Part shown: one piece after another, positions 1-6,902 of the stretch
How positions within the stretch are numbered: position 1 is the stretch's first letter
Layout of the letters: the number at the start of each line of letters is the position of its first letter
Assembly: GCA_023430775.1 (NCBI GenBank)
Contig: JAEYYY010000768.1
Span: forward strand, 1-10,348
Length of the DNA stretch: 10,348 nt
Direction: 5' to 3'
Source: Pseudomonadota bacterium
Lineage (GTDB): Bacteria > Myxococcota_A > Polyangia > Haliangiales > Haliangiaceae
Translations under genes and position numbers: made by a program
Notes under the pieces: model-generated
Database searches by the model: none
Seen by the model: only the letters and a program-made list of their open reading frames with translations
Told to the model about the DNA's origin: nothing

Positions 1-1110
1 CTCCGCGCTCGGCGAGGACGCCAGGTGCTTGACCGACAGATCGCGGCCAGACGCGAGCAGCACGGCGCGCTCGACCACCGCCTTGAGCTCGCGCACGTTG
101 CCGGGCCACGCGTGCGCCTCGAGCGCCGAGATCAGCTCCGGCGTCGCGCGCGCCGGGCGATTCGCCTTCCTGGCCGCTTCCTCGAGGAAGGCGAGCGCGA
201 GCGGCGCGATCTTGCCGGCGCGCTCGCGCAGCGGCGGGATCCGCAAGCTGACGCCATCGAGCCGGAAGTACAGATCGTGACGGAAGCGGCCGGCGGCGAC
301 CTCGGTGGGCAGATCGCGGTTGGTGGCCGCGAGGAAGCGCACCTCGATGTGCACCGGCCTGGTCGAGCCGAGGCGCAAGATCTCGCGGGCCTCGACGGCG
401 CGCAGCAGCTTGGCCTGGATCGACAGCGGGAGCTCGCCGATCTCGTCGAGGAACACCGAGCCGCCGCTCGCAGCCTCGAGCAAGCCAGCGCGCGAAGCCA
501 CCGCCCCCGTGAACGCGCCCTTGTCGTGGCCGAACAGCTCGCTCTCGAGCAGCGACTCGCTGAGCGCGGCGCAGTTGATGCGCATGAACGGACCCTTGCG
601 GCCCGACAGCTCGTGCAGCGTGGTGGCGAGCACCTCCTTGCCGACGCCGGTCTCGCCGAGGATCAGCACGCTGGCGTTGCTCGCCGCGATCTCGCGGATC
701 AGCGGCGCCACGCCTGCGGGCGTCGGGTCCTCGATGATCAGCGGGTTCTTGCCGCTGCTCGACTCGGCCGCCTTGCTGGCGATCACCATGAAGGCGAACG
801 GGCCGATGTGAAAGCTATCGCCGGTCTGGAGCGCGACCGGATCCCCGCCGGTCAAGGAGCTCGCGCCGACCCGGATCCCGTTCGTCGAGCCGAGGTCCCG
901 GATGGTCAGCGGCTGGAGCCGCAGCACAGCATGCCGGCGGGACAGCGCCGCGTGGTCGATCACGAGGTCACACTCGGGGGAGCGGCCGATCACGATCTCC
1001 GGCTTGGTCAGCCGATGTGTGATGAGCTGCCCTGCGCCGGCGACCAGCAGGGTGTCGGCACGGCCGCCCGACGCCTGGTCGAGCTCGATGGTCGTCTCCT
1101 GGTTCCCCAC
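1..1110 (-). CDS. FHA-domain sigma-54-dependent transcriptional activator (C-terminus off the window)
   Basis: This is a bacterial enhancer-binding protein that would use ATP hydrolysis to open promoters held by sigma-54 RNA polymerase. I translated 370 codons from GTG at 1110 to the left edge with no stop. An FHA domain lies at about residues 25-110 (GRSPECD at 42-48, SRRH at 57-60, GSTNG at 74-78). The AAA+ domain follows: Walker A GETGVGKE 152-159, the sigma-54-contacting loop GAFTGA 198-203, Walker B SVFLDEIGEL 218-227, ATNRD 262-266 and WPGNVREL 335-342. The expected Fis-type helix-turn-helix is beyond the edge. FHA domains bind phosphothreonine, so the activator is probably controlled by a Ser/Thr kinase; the kinase gene at 1446-6893 is an obvious candidate but unproven. 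The N-terminus carries ETTIELD just before the FHA domain. There is no good ribosome-binding site before the GTG and the frame stays open upstream, so the start is somewhat uncertain. Confidence 0.95.
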   Translation of the reverse strand, partial: MGNQETTIELDQASGGRADTLLVAGAGQLITHRLTKPEIVIGRSPECDLVIDHAALSRRHAVLRLQPLTIRDLGSTNGIRVGASSLTGGDPVALQTGDSFHIGPFAFMVIASKAAESSSGKNPLIIEDPTPAGVAPLIREIAASNASVLILGETGVGKEVLATTLHELSGRKGPFMRINCAALSESLLESELFGHDKGAFTGAVASRAGLLEAASGGSVFLDEIGELPLSIQAKLLRAVEAREILRLGSTRPVHIEVRFLAATNRDLPTEVAAGRFRHDLYFRLDGVSLRIPPLRERAGKIAPLALAFLEEAARKANRPARATPELISALEAHAWPGNVRELKAVVERAVLLASGRDLSVKHLASSPSAE

Positions 1111-1158
1111 TCGGGCGCACGATAGTCCAAGTCGGCGGTCAGATGCGCGGCCCGATGA

Positions 1159-1184
1159 CCGGTCAAATCGTCCGGTCAATTCGT
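1159..1184. repeat. 13-bp tandem direct repeat in the divergent promoter region
   Basis: Two adjacent copies, CCGGTCAAATCGT (1159-1171) and CCGGTCAATTCGT (1172-1184), differ at one base. The first copy overlaps the palindrome TGACCGGTCA at 1156-1165. Adjacent near-identical units between divergent genes often are binding sites for a regulator, but the 13-bp period is not a helical turn and I cannot name a binding protein. Confidence 0.6.
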
Positions 1185-1255
1185 CAGGTCGAGCGGACTG
1201 ACCACACGGGTTGGAGCGCCCAACTATGGGGAGGCTCACCGGAGTTGCGCGATCA

Positions 1256-1280
1256 GACGTGGCTCGCTGCGTGCTACGTC
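1256..1280. repeat. Imperfect inverted repeat just upstream of the peptide start
   Basis: The arms GACGTGGC (1256-1263) and GCTACGTC (1273-1280) pair at 7 of 8 positions, with a G:T wobble possible at the eighth, around a 9-nt loop. The structure ends 8 nt before the ATG at 1289, where a ribosome would bind. It could be an operator or a leader hairpin that hinders translation; it may also be chance in GC-rich DNA. Confidence 0.4.
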
Positions 1281-1288
1281 TGGCGGTC

Positions 1289-1465
1289 ATGAAGCGACTC
1301 AAGAAAGTGGATCTGAAGAAGCTCTCCGTCGATGTCACGACCATCCGCGTGATCAGCGACGCCGAGCAGAAGCAGGTGGCCGGTGGAATCTCCGCAACCT
1401 GTAGCGACGTCGAGTGCCCGGGCTGGGGCTCGCGCACCTGCAGCGTCAGGACCCCGGGCTGCTGA
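1289..1465 (+). CDS. Putative RiPP (lanthipeptide-like) precursor peptide with double-Gly leader
   Basis: This 58-residue peptide has the build of a precursor for a ribosomally made, post-translationally modified peptide. Residues 1-33 form a lysine- and leucine-rich leader (MKRLKKVDLKKLS at the start, then TIRVISDAEQKQVAGG) ending in Gly32-Gly33. That resembles the leaders of class I lanthipeptide-type precursors known from Bacteroidota and Myxococcota, which are cut after the double glycine by peptidase-type ABC exporters. The 25-residue tail holds four Cys (38, 43, 51, 58) and seven Ser/Thr, the residues needed for thioether rings or disulfides. I chose ATG 1289 because the leader motif starts there; the frame also has an ATG at 1226 and a TTG at 1211, but the added residues look unlike a leader. 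The ribosome-binding site is weak. No modifying enzyme or exporter is visible in the window. Its last 20 bp overlap the convergent kinase gene. Class assignment is inference. Confidence 0.7.
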   Translation: MKRLKKVDLKKLSVDVTTIRVISDAEQKQVAGGISATCSDVECPGWGSRTCSVRTPGC

Positions 1466-4400
1466 TCGGGGTGGTCGCGCCCTCGTTGCGACCCTGACTC
1501 AACCGAGCTCGATCGATCCTCACGGTGGTGAGCTGATCGATCCGGTCCACGACCGCTCGGGCACCGACCGCGAGCGAGCGCTCGACGCGAACCTCGCCGA
1601 CCCACGCGGTGCGGTCGTTACTCGCTGCAGCGACGCGCGCGCCGTCGCGCGAGAACGCGACGCTGCGAACGGCCTGTTCGAAGCGGTGTAGCAGCTGGCT
1701 CGCGCCGGTATCGACGGTCCATAGCCGCGCCGTAGCATCCTGGCTTCCCGACGCGAGTAGCGCGCCGTCGGGTGAAAACGCGAGCGCGCGGATCTGCTTG
1801 TCGACGCTGTGGAACACGTGCTTCTTGCCCGCGCGTAGATCGAACACGTGGACGTCGCTGCCTTCACCGCCGACGGCAACGCGCGCGTTCGCCGACACCG
1901 CGAGCGTGCGCAGCGCGAACGGGCTGTCGAGGAGCACGTAGCTGGAGCCCTCGGGCGTCCACGTCCGCAACCGGTGCCGTGTCGCGGTTCTGCCGGTTCG
2001 CGAGATCAGCCGACCATCCGGGAGGAAACGAAGCTCGTCGACCTCCTCGGGCTGCGAGCCGAACACGCGCGAGGTTCCGGACTTCAGATCCCACAGCAGG
2101 ATCTCGCCCGACCTGCTACCGGCGGCGACGAACCGGCCGTCCGGAGATGGCTCGACGCAGAGCACGTTCGGCTGGGCGAACAGCTGCTGGGCGCCGGCGG
2201 CGACGTTCCATACCCAGACACCTCGATCGGTCGCGGTGTAGATCCGGGTCCCATCGAACCGCATCTCGGTGACGGCGACGGGATGATCGAGGACGCGCGC
2301 CTTGCCGGCGGCGACGTCCCAGATTCGCGCGGCGCGCCCCCAGATCGAGGACACCAGTTGCTTGCCGTCGGGCGAGTACGCGACGCGATAGACGCCCTCT
2401 TCGTGGCCGCCGAGCGTGGTGACTTCACCGGTCTCGAAGCTCCACACGCGGACGTCGCGATCCATGCCCGCAGTCGCCACCGAGCGTCCGTCGGGCGCGA
2501 ACGTGATCTCGGAGATCTCGGCGGTGTGACCGCGAAGCACCCACGCCGGCGTGGGATCGCCTTCCCACACGCGCAGCCGATCGTCTCCGCCGATCACCGC
2601 CAGGCCGCTGCCGCTCGGAGATACCGCGGCGGCGAGCGACGTGCGATGGCCGAGCAACCGGCGGGTGTGGCCACGCGGTAGCTCGATCGCGATCGGACCT
2701 TCGCCCGTCGACAGCACCGCCACTCGACCGTTGGCCGAGGCCGCGAACAGCTCGCCGGCGGCGCGGGGGATCGTGCGCTCGACGCCGCTCGCGTTCCACA
2801 GGTGAGCTTCGGTCCGGTTCGACGCGAAGAAGCCGTCGGCGGTCACCATCGAGAACAGATCCGCGGCGGCGACGAGCCGTTTCGGCGCGCGGCCCGGCGT
2901 CAGCAAAAGCGTCTCCGACGTGGTGCCGAACACGATGGAATCCGCGCGCACCGCGAGATCCTCGATCGGTTGGCTCACCGTCGCTTCGATCCGGCCGATG
3001 CCTGTCGCGACGTCCCAGCTGCGAAGCGTCCCGTCGCCACCGCCGGTGACCAGGCGCTGGCTGTCGGGCGAGAACATGACGGAGGTGACGCTACCGCGGT
3101 GGCCTTCAAGCGTTTGCAGCTCTCCACCGATCGCGAAGAGCTGGACACGTTCTCCGACCGAGGCGAGGTAGCGGCCATCGCGCGACACGGCGAGCAGAGG
3201 CGCGGGCTCGTTCAACACCCTGGCCGGCGTGCCCACCGGAAGCCTCGCGATCCAGACATCACCGACGCTATCGGTGAAGGCGATCCGCGACCCATCCGGC
3301 CACACCACGAGGCTCGCACTCGAGAAGTCGATCAGGCGAACGGGGTGCGTGATCCGGCCGAGCAGCTGCCCCGTGACGCGATCCCACGTCTGGATCGACT
3401 GACCACCGGCCGTCACCACGCGCTGCTCGCCTGCGAACCCGACCCACCGCGGCTCGTCGGGAACGAGCACGTGGCGCGCGACGCCGAGGTGCTGCGCCTC
3501 GAGCACGAGCTCGCGAACCTGGTTCCAGCTCGGACCTTCGAGCGGGTAGTGCTTGAGCCAGCCGAGCGTGGTCGTCGGGTCGCGCTCGACGACGCTTCCG
3601 GCGTTGATGACGCGCATCTCGTTCTCGCGGGCCTCGACGTTCGTCTTCTCGATCTCCGCGCGCGTCTTCTCCTGCTCGGCGCGCTGACTCTCCGCGATCG
3701 CGCGCGTGCTCTGCTCGGTCGCACGCTCGCGCAGCTGGTAGAGGACGACCGCGATCGCACCGAGCGCGAGAAAGGTCGAGGTCAGCACGATGCGGCGAAG
3801 CCGGCGTCGCCGGGCCTCGTCGTCGAGGCTGGTGCGGCCGAACGCCTCCTCGAGCTCCGTCATCGCACCCGGATGGCGCGTCCGCCACAGCCGGTACTCG
3901 GCCAGCGCGTCGTCGCGCCACAGCAGGCCGCGGGGCCGCCCGCGGGCATCCCACTGGCGCGCGGCGACGCGCAGCTGATCGCGCATGCGCGCACCCTCGG
4001 CATCTTCGCGACGCCACTCGACCAGTCGCGGCCAGTGGCTGAGCAGCGCCTCGTGAATGACCTCGATCCGCGCGACCCCGCCGGCATCCTCGAAGGTGAC
4101 GAGTAGCCGGGCGTCGATCAGCCGATCGACCACGGTCTGCGCGCGCTGCTTCGGGGCCGGCGCGAGCAGCTGGTGGAGCTCGTCGACGGTGAGCACCTGC
4201 CGGGTGCCGTCGACGGTCACCAGGTTGCGAAACGCGATCCGCACCAGCCGCCGATCCTCGGCCGACAGCTCGGCCAGCGTGGCCTCGGCATGCTTCGCGA
4301 TCGCGCCGGCGACGCCACCGATCGCCGTGTACGCCTTGCGCGTCAGCTGGCGAAAGTGGCGGTCGCGCAGCTTCCACAGCTCGGCCGCGGTGAACGACAG

Positions 4401-6893
4401 CAGCGCGAGCGCACCCGGTTGCGATGCGACGGCATCGACCATCTCCGTCGCGAGCGCCGGATCCTCGAGCTCGTATCCGGCGCGTCGCGCAGGCTCGGTG
4501 ACGATGCGCTCGAGGTCGTCGACTGCGGGGACCGCGAGGAGCACCAAACCGCGCGCCAGCCGATCGCCGAGGATCGGCATGCCGGCCGCGCGGATCAGGA
4601 AGTCGTCGCGCAGCGTGACCACGATCCGGATCGGATCCAGCTCGGTGCGCGTCGCATCGGCGAGTGCGGCCGCGAACGCGGTGCGCTCGCGATCTTCCTT
4701 GCACAGCGTGAACAGCTCCTCGAGCTGATCGATCACGAGCACCAGCGTCGCGCCTTCGCGCTGGCCGGCATCGCGCAGCGCCTCGGCGAGCTGGCCGGGA
4801 TCTTCTTCCAGGCCACGCGCGTCGACGCCGGCCGCCTGCAGGTGGGCCTCGAGCGCCGCCAGCGGCGAAGCGCCGGGGCGAACGATGATCGCGCGCCAGC
4901 GTGCGGGCAGGTTCGCCAGCACGCCGGCCTGCACGAACGAGCTCTTGCCGGCACCCGAGGGTCCGACGACGGCGAGCAGCGGCTCGGCGATCAGGCGATT
5001 GATGAACGTCTCGACCTCGCGCTCGCGCCCGACGTAATCGCCGGCGAGCTCCGCGGTGAAGGGAGCGAGACCGCGATATGGCGACTCGGGCTCCGCGGCG
5101 GTCGGCTCGTCGAGATCGCCGAGCTCGTCGCGCAACCAGTCGTGGAGCGCCGGATCCGAGCGCTCGAAGCCGTACGGCAAGGCGACCAGGCGCGCGGTTC
5201 GCGTGCCCTTGCCGTCGAGGACGAACAGCTCCTCGTCGCGTCCCGGAGATGGCGTCGCGACCTGGACGAGCGGCGCGAGCTGGAGCACCGCGCTGCCCGT
5301 GCGATCGACGAGCAGCGGGCGGCCATCGATCAACGCACCGGTCACCGTCGCGATCGCGCGCGGGTGGCGCCGCACGCCGCGCCAGCGCTCGGCCCGACCA
5401 CCGCGGGGCACGATGACCGCGTAGCCATGAAGCGGCGCGAGTGCCTCGAGCAGGCGCGCGAGTGCGTTCAGCGCCTCGCCGTACTCGGCGCGCCGCTCCT
5501 CGTGACCGCGCTGGACCCGGCGGTCGAGGTGCTCCGCGAGCTCGTGGACGTGCCGGTACGCCGAGCCGAAATCCCCACCGTGGAGCATCGCGACGAGCTC
5601 CGGCACCGGATACGCGGCGGCCTTGTCGACGAACGGTCGAGTCAGCTCCGTCGCGAGGGCGAGCCAGGTCGCGTCGTCGAGCCGGCCGCGACCGAGCTGG
5701 CGCAGCTTGTCGCGCACGGTCTGGCTATCGGCATCGTCGCCCGCACCGATCGCCGACCGCGCCGCCAGGGCCACGATCGCGATCCACCGGGTGGCCACGG
5801 CGGCGACATCGCTGATCAACGCGACCGCCTGATCGAGGTTGCGTGCGTTGTCGAGCGCGACGATCGCCTCGGCGAGCGGTTGCACCGCATTGGCGATCGC
5901 GGCATCGCGGATCGCGGCGGGGAGCTGTGGCAGGACGCCATCCTCGAAGCCCGCGGCAGCGCGCAGTGCGGCAGCGAGATCGGCGGCGCTCGCATAGCGT
6001 TCGAGCGGCCGCTTCGCGAGTGCGCGCGCGAGGATCGCATCGACCGCCGGCGGAAACTGCGCGCCGAGCTTGGGCGGCGGCGCCTCGAGATGCGCGAGCC
6101 GGATCGCCTCGAGCGTCCCGGTGAACGGCACGCTGCCGGTGAGCGCCTGGAACGCGAGCACGCCGAGCGCGTAGATGTCGGTGGCCGGACCGACGGAGCC
6201 GGCGTCGATCCACTGCTCGGGAGCCATGTACGACGGCGAGCCCATCACCGCGCCGCGCCGGGTGCCGTCGCTCCCGGCGCGATCGACCTCGACCCACTTG
6301 GTGGTCGCCCGCGGATCGATCGACCGGGCGTCGTCGGCGGGCGAGGTCGCGGTGGCCGTCGCGCCGTCGGCGGTGTCGATCGGCTCGGCGTCGTCGAGGG
6401 CGCGCGCGATGCCGAAGTCGAGGAGCTTCGGTAGCAGGCGGCCGCCGCGCGTCATCACCATCACGTTGCCGGGCTTGAGATCGCGATGGACGATGCCGTG
6501 ATCGTGCGCGTTCTGGACGACCTCGCAGATCCGCTCGAACAGTGGCACCAGCTGATCGAGCGTCAGTGGCCCCTGCTGGTCGAGGAGCTTGTCCATCGGC
6601 GTGCCGCGCACCAGCTCCATCGCGATCCACAGCAGACCGTCGGGCTCGGCGCCGAACGCGTAGACGTGCGCCGCATACGGATGATCGATGCGCGAGGCGA
6701 GCCGCGCTTCACGGAGAAACCGCTGCGCTACCTCCGGCGTGCTGGCCAGCCGGGTGTGCAACACCTTGACCACGGCCTCGCGACCGAGCGTGGTCTGCTC
6801 CGCCCGATGGACGGCCGCGAAGCCACCTTCGCCGATCTTCTCGCGAAGCGTGAACTCCCCCAGCGTGCGGCCATCGAGGTCCAATCGCCGCAC
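1446..6893 (-). CDS. Transmembrane Ser/Thr protein kinase fused to STAND NTPase and WD40 repeats
   Basis: An 1815-residue signalling protein. The kinase domain spans about residues 13-315: glycine loop GEGGFA 21-26, lysine K43, helix-C E62, catalytic HRDLKPGN 136-143, DFG 159-161 and APE 224-226, so it should be active. The DFG-APE segment is 68 residues, far longer than usual, because of an Ala/Thr/Asp-rich insert at about 167-215. Residues 320-600 are a linker I do not recognise. A STAND-type NTPase follows: YRGLAPF 606-612, VGRE 621-624, Walker A GPSGAGKSS 644-652, Walker B LVLVIDQLEELF 717-728. One membrane helix lies at about 1035-1053 after RRRRLRR, which favours kinase and NTPase in the cytoplasm. 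A coiled coil (about 1055-1095) leads to WD40 repeats to about 1768, predicted in the periplasm. The start is GTG, 6 nt after the lipoprotein stop, indicating an operon; a TTG three codons on is an alternative. The domain calls are firm; substrate and signal are unknown. Confidence 0.95.
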   Translation of the reverse strand: MRRLDLDGRTLGEFTLREKIGEGGFAAVHRAEQTTLGREAVVKVLHTRLASTPEVAQRFLREARLASRIDHPYAAHVYAFGAEPDGLLWIAMELVRGTPMDKLLDQQGPLTLDQLVPLFERICEVVQNAHDHGIVHRDLKPGNVMVMTRGGRLLPKLLDFGIARALDDAEPIDTADGATATATSPADDARSIDPRATTKWVEVDRAGSDGTRRGAVMGSPSYMAPEQWIDAGSVGPATDIYALGVLAFQALTGSVPFTGTLEAIRLAHLEAPPPKLGAQFPPAVDAILARALAKRPLERYASAADLAAALRAAAGFEDGVLPQLPAAIRDAAIANAVQPLAEAIVALDNARNLDQAVALISDVAAVATRWIAIVALAARSAIGAGDDADSQTVRDKLRQLGRGRLDDATWLALATELTRPFVDKAAAYPVPELVAMLHGGDFGSAYRHVHELAEHLDRRVQRGHEERRAEYGEALNALARLLEALAPLHGYAVIVPRGGRAERWRGVRRHPRAIATVTGALIDGRPLLVDRTGSAVLQLAPLVQVATPSPGRDEELFVLDGKGTRTARLVALPYGFERSDPALHDWLRDELGDLDEPTAAEPESPYRGLAPFTAELAGDYVGREREVETFINRLIAEPLLAVVGPSGAGKSSFVQAGVLANLPARWRAIIVRPGASPLAALEAHLQAAGVDARGLEEDPGQLAEALRDAGQREGATLVLVIDQLEELFTLCKEDRERTAFAAALADATRTELDPIRIVVTLRDDFLIRAAGMPILGDRLARGLVLLAVPAVDDLERIVTEPARRAGYELEDPALATEMVDAVASQPGALALLSFTAAELWKLRDRHFRQLTRKAYTAIGGVAGAIAKHAEATLAELSAEDRRLVRIAFRNLVTVDGTRQVLTVDELHQLLAPAPKQRAQTVVDRLIDARLLVTFEDAGGVARIEVIHEALLSHWPRLVEWRREDAEGARMRDQLRVAARQWDARGRPRGLLWRDDALAEYRLWRTRHPGAMTELEEAFGRTSLDDEARRRRLRRIVLTSTFLALGAIAVVLYQLRERATEQSTRAIAESQRAEQEKTRAEIEKTNVEARENEMRVINAGSVVERDPTTTLGWLKHYPLEGPSWNQVRELVLEAQHLGVARHVLVPDEPRWVGFAGEQRVVTAGGQSIQTWDRVTGQLLGRITHPVRLIDFSSASLVVWPDGSRIAFTDSVGDVWIARLPVGTPARVLNEPAPLLAVSRDGRYLASVGERVQLFAIGGELQTLEGHRGSVTSVMFSPDSQRLVTGGGDGTLRSWDVATGIGRIEATVSQPIEDLAVRADSIVFGTTSETLLLTPGRAPKRLVAAADLFSMVTADGFFASNRTEAHLWNASGVERTIPRAAGELFAASANGRVAVLSTGEGPIAIELPRGHTRRLLGHRTSLAAAVSPSGSGLAVIGGDDRLRVWEGDPTPAWVLRGHTAEISEITFAPDGRSVATAGMDRDVRVWSFETGEVTTLGGHEEGVYRVAYSPDGKQLVSSIWGRAARIWDVAAGKARVLDHPVAVTEMRFDGTRIYTATDRGVWVWNVAAGAQQLFAQPNVLCVEPSPDGRFVAAGSRSGEILLWDLKSGTSRVFGSQPEEVDELRFLPDGRLISRTGRTATRHRLRTWTPEGSSYVLLDSPFALRTLAVSANARVAVGGEGSDVHVFDLRAGKKHVFHSVDKQIRALAFSPDGALLASGSQDATARLWTVDTGASQLLHRFEQAVRSVAFSRDGARVAAASNDRTAWVGEVRVERSLAVGARAVVDRIDQLTTVRIDRARLSQGRNEGATTPISSPGS
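1590..3485 (-). repeat. WD40 repeat array within the kinase gene (about 14-16 blades)
   Basis: This encodes residues 1137-1768. Blade ends are marked by W-D-like pairs: TWD 1169-1171, SWD 1292-1294, LWN 1365-1367, VWE 1442-1444, VWS 1483-1485, IWD 1524-1526, VWN 1561-1563, LWD 1600-1602, VFD 1683-1685 and LWT 1724-1726, with weaker blades between. FSPDG/YSPDG turns and GH pairs (EGHRGSV 1263-1269, RGHTAEI 1454-1460) recur. The spacing is about 37-45 residues. I count 14-16 units, enough for two seven-bladed propellers; the exact count is uncertain because several blades are degenerate. Confidence 0.85.
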
Positions 6894-6898
6894 GATAT

Positions 6899-6902
6899 CT
6901 CA
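6899..6902 (-). promoter_or_regulatory. Weak ribosome-binding site overlapping the lipoprotein stop codon
   Basis: On the minus strand TGAG lies 5 nt before the GTG at 6893 and contains the TGA stop of the RCC1 lipoprotein gene. It supports GTG 6893 as the kinase start and suggests that ribosomes finishing the lipoprotein re-start on the kinase. The match to the anti-Shine-Dalgarno sequence is short, so the claim rests partly on the spacing. Confidence 0.4.

Larger units (their letters stand above)
1111..1288. promoter_or_regulatory. Divergent intergenic region between activator and small-peptide gene
   Basis: These 178 bp separate the start of the FHA activator (leftward) from the start of the small peptide gene (rightward), so promoters for both should lie here. 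I see a 13-bp tandem repeat (1159-1184), a 10-bp palindrome TGACCGGTCA at 1156-1165 overlapping it, a small GTTGG/CCAAC hairpin at 1210-1224 and an imperfect inverted repeat at 1256-1280. I looked for a -24/-12 sigma-54 promoter (GG and GC 12 bases apart in the usual context) on both strands and found none. No strong -35/-10 pair stands out. The promoter call rests on gene arrangement, not on a recognised promoter sequence. Confidence 0.5.

Noticed and set aside
25..1125. A 366-codon open frame on the plus strand at the left end
   Set aside because: It is antisense to the FHA activator, whose Walker A, GAFTGA and FHA motifs are unmistakable on the minus strand.
1111..1288. A sigma-54 promoter for the peptide gene
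   Set aside because: The nearest candidate (GGCTCACCGGAGTTGC, 1233-1248) has GG and GC 14 bases apart instead of 12 and poor flanking matches.
4173..6434. A 753-codon open frame on the plus strand opposite the kinase gene
   Set aside because: Its composition is rich in Arg, Glu and Ala with no recognisable motif, and it lies opposite firmly identified kinase and NTPase motifs.
1446..6893. Antiphage STAND (Avs-like) defence protein
   Set aside because: A STAND NTPase next to a kinase can suggest defence, but here the protein has a membrane helix, sits in an operon with a lipoprotein, and no nuclease, integrase or other defence gene is in view. Developmental or envelope signalling is the simpler reading, though defence is not excluded.
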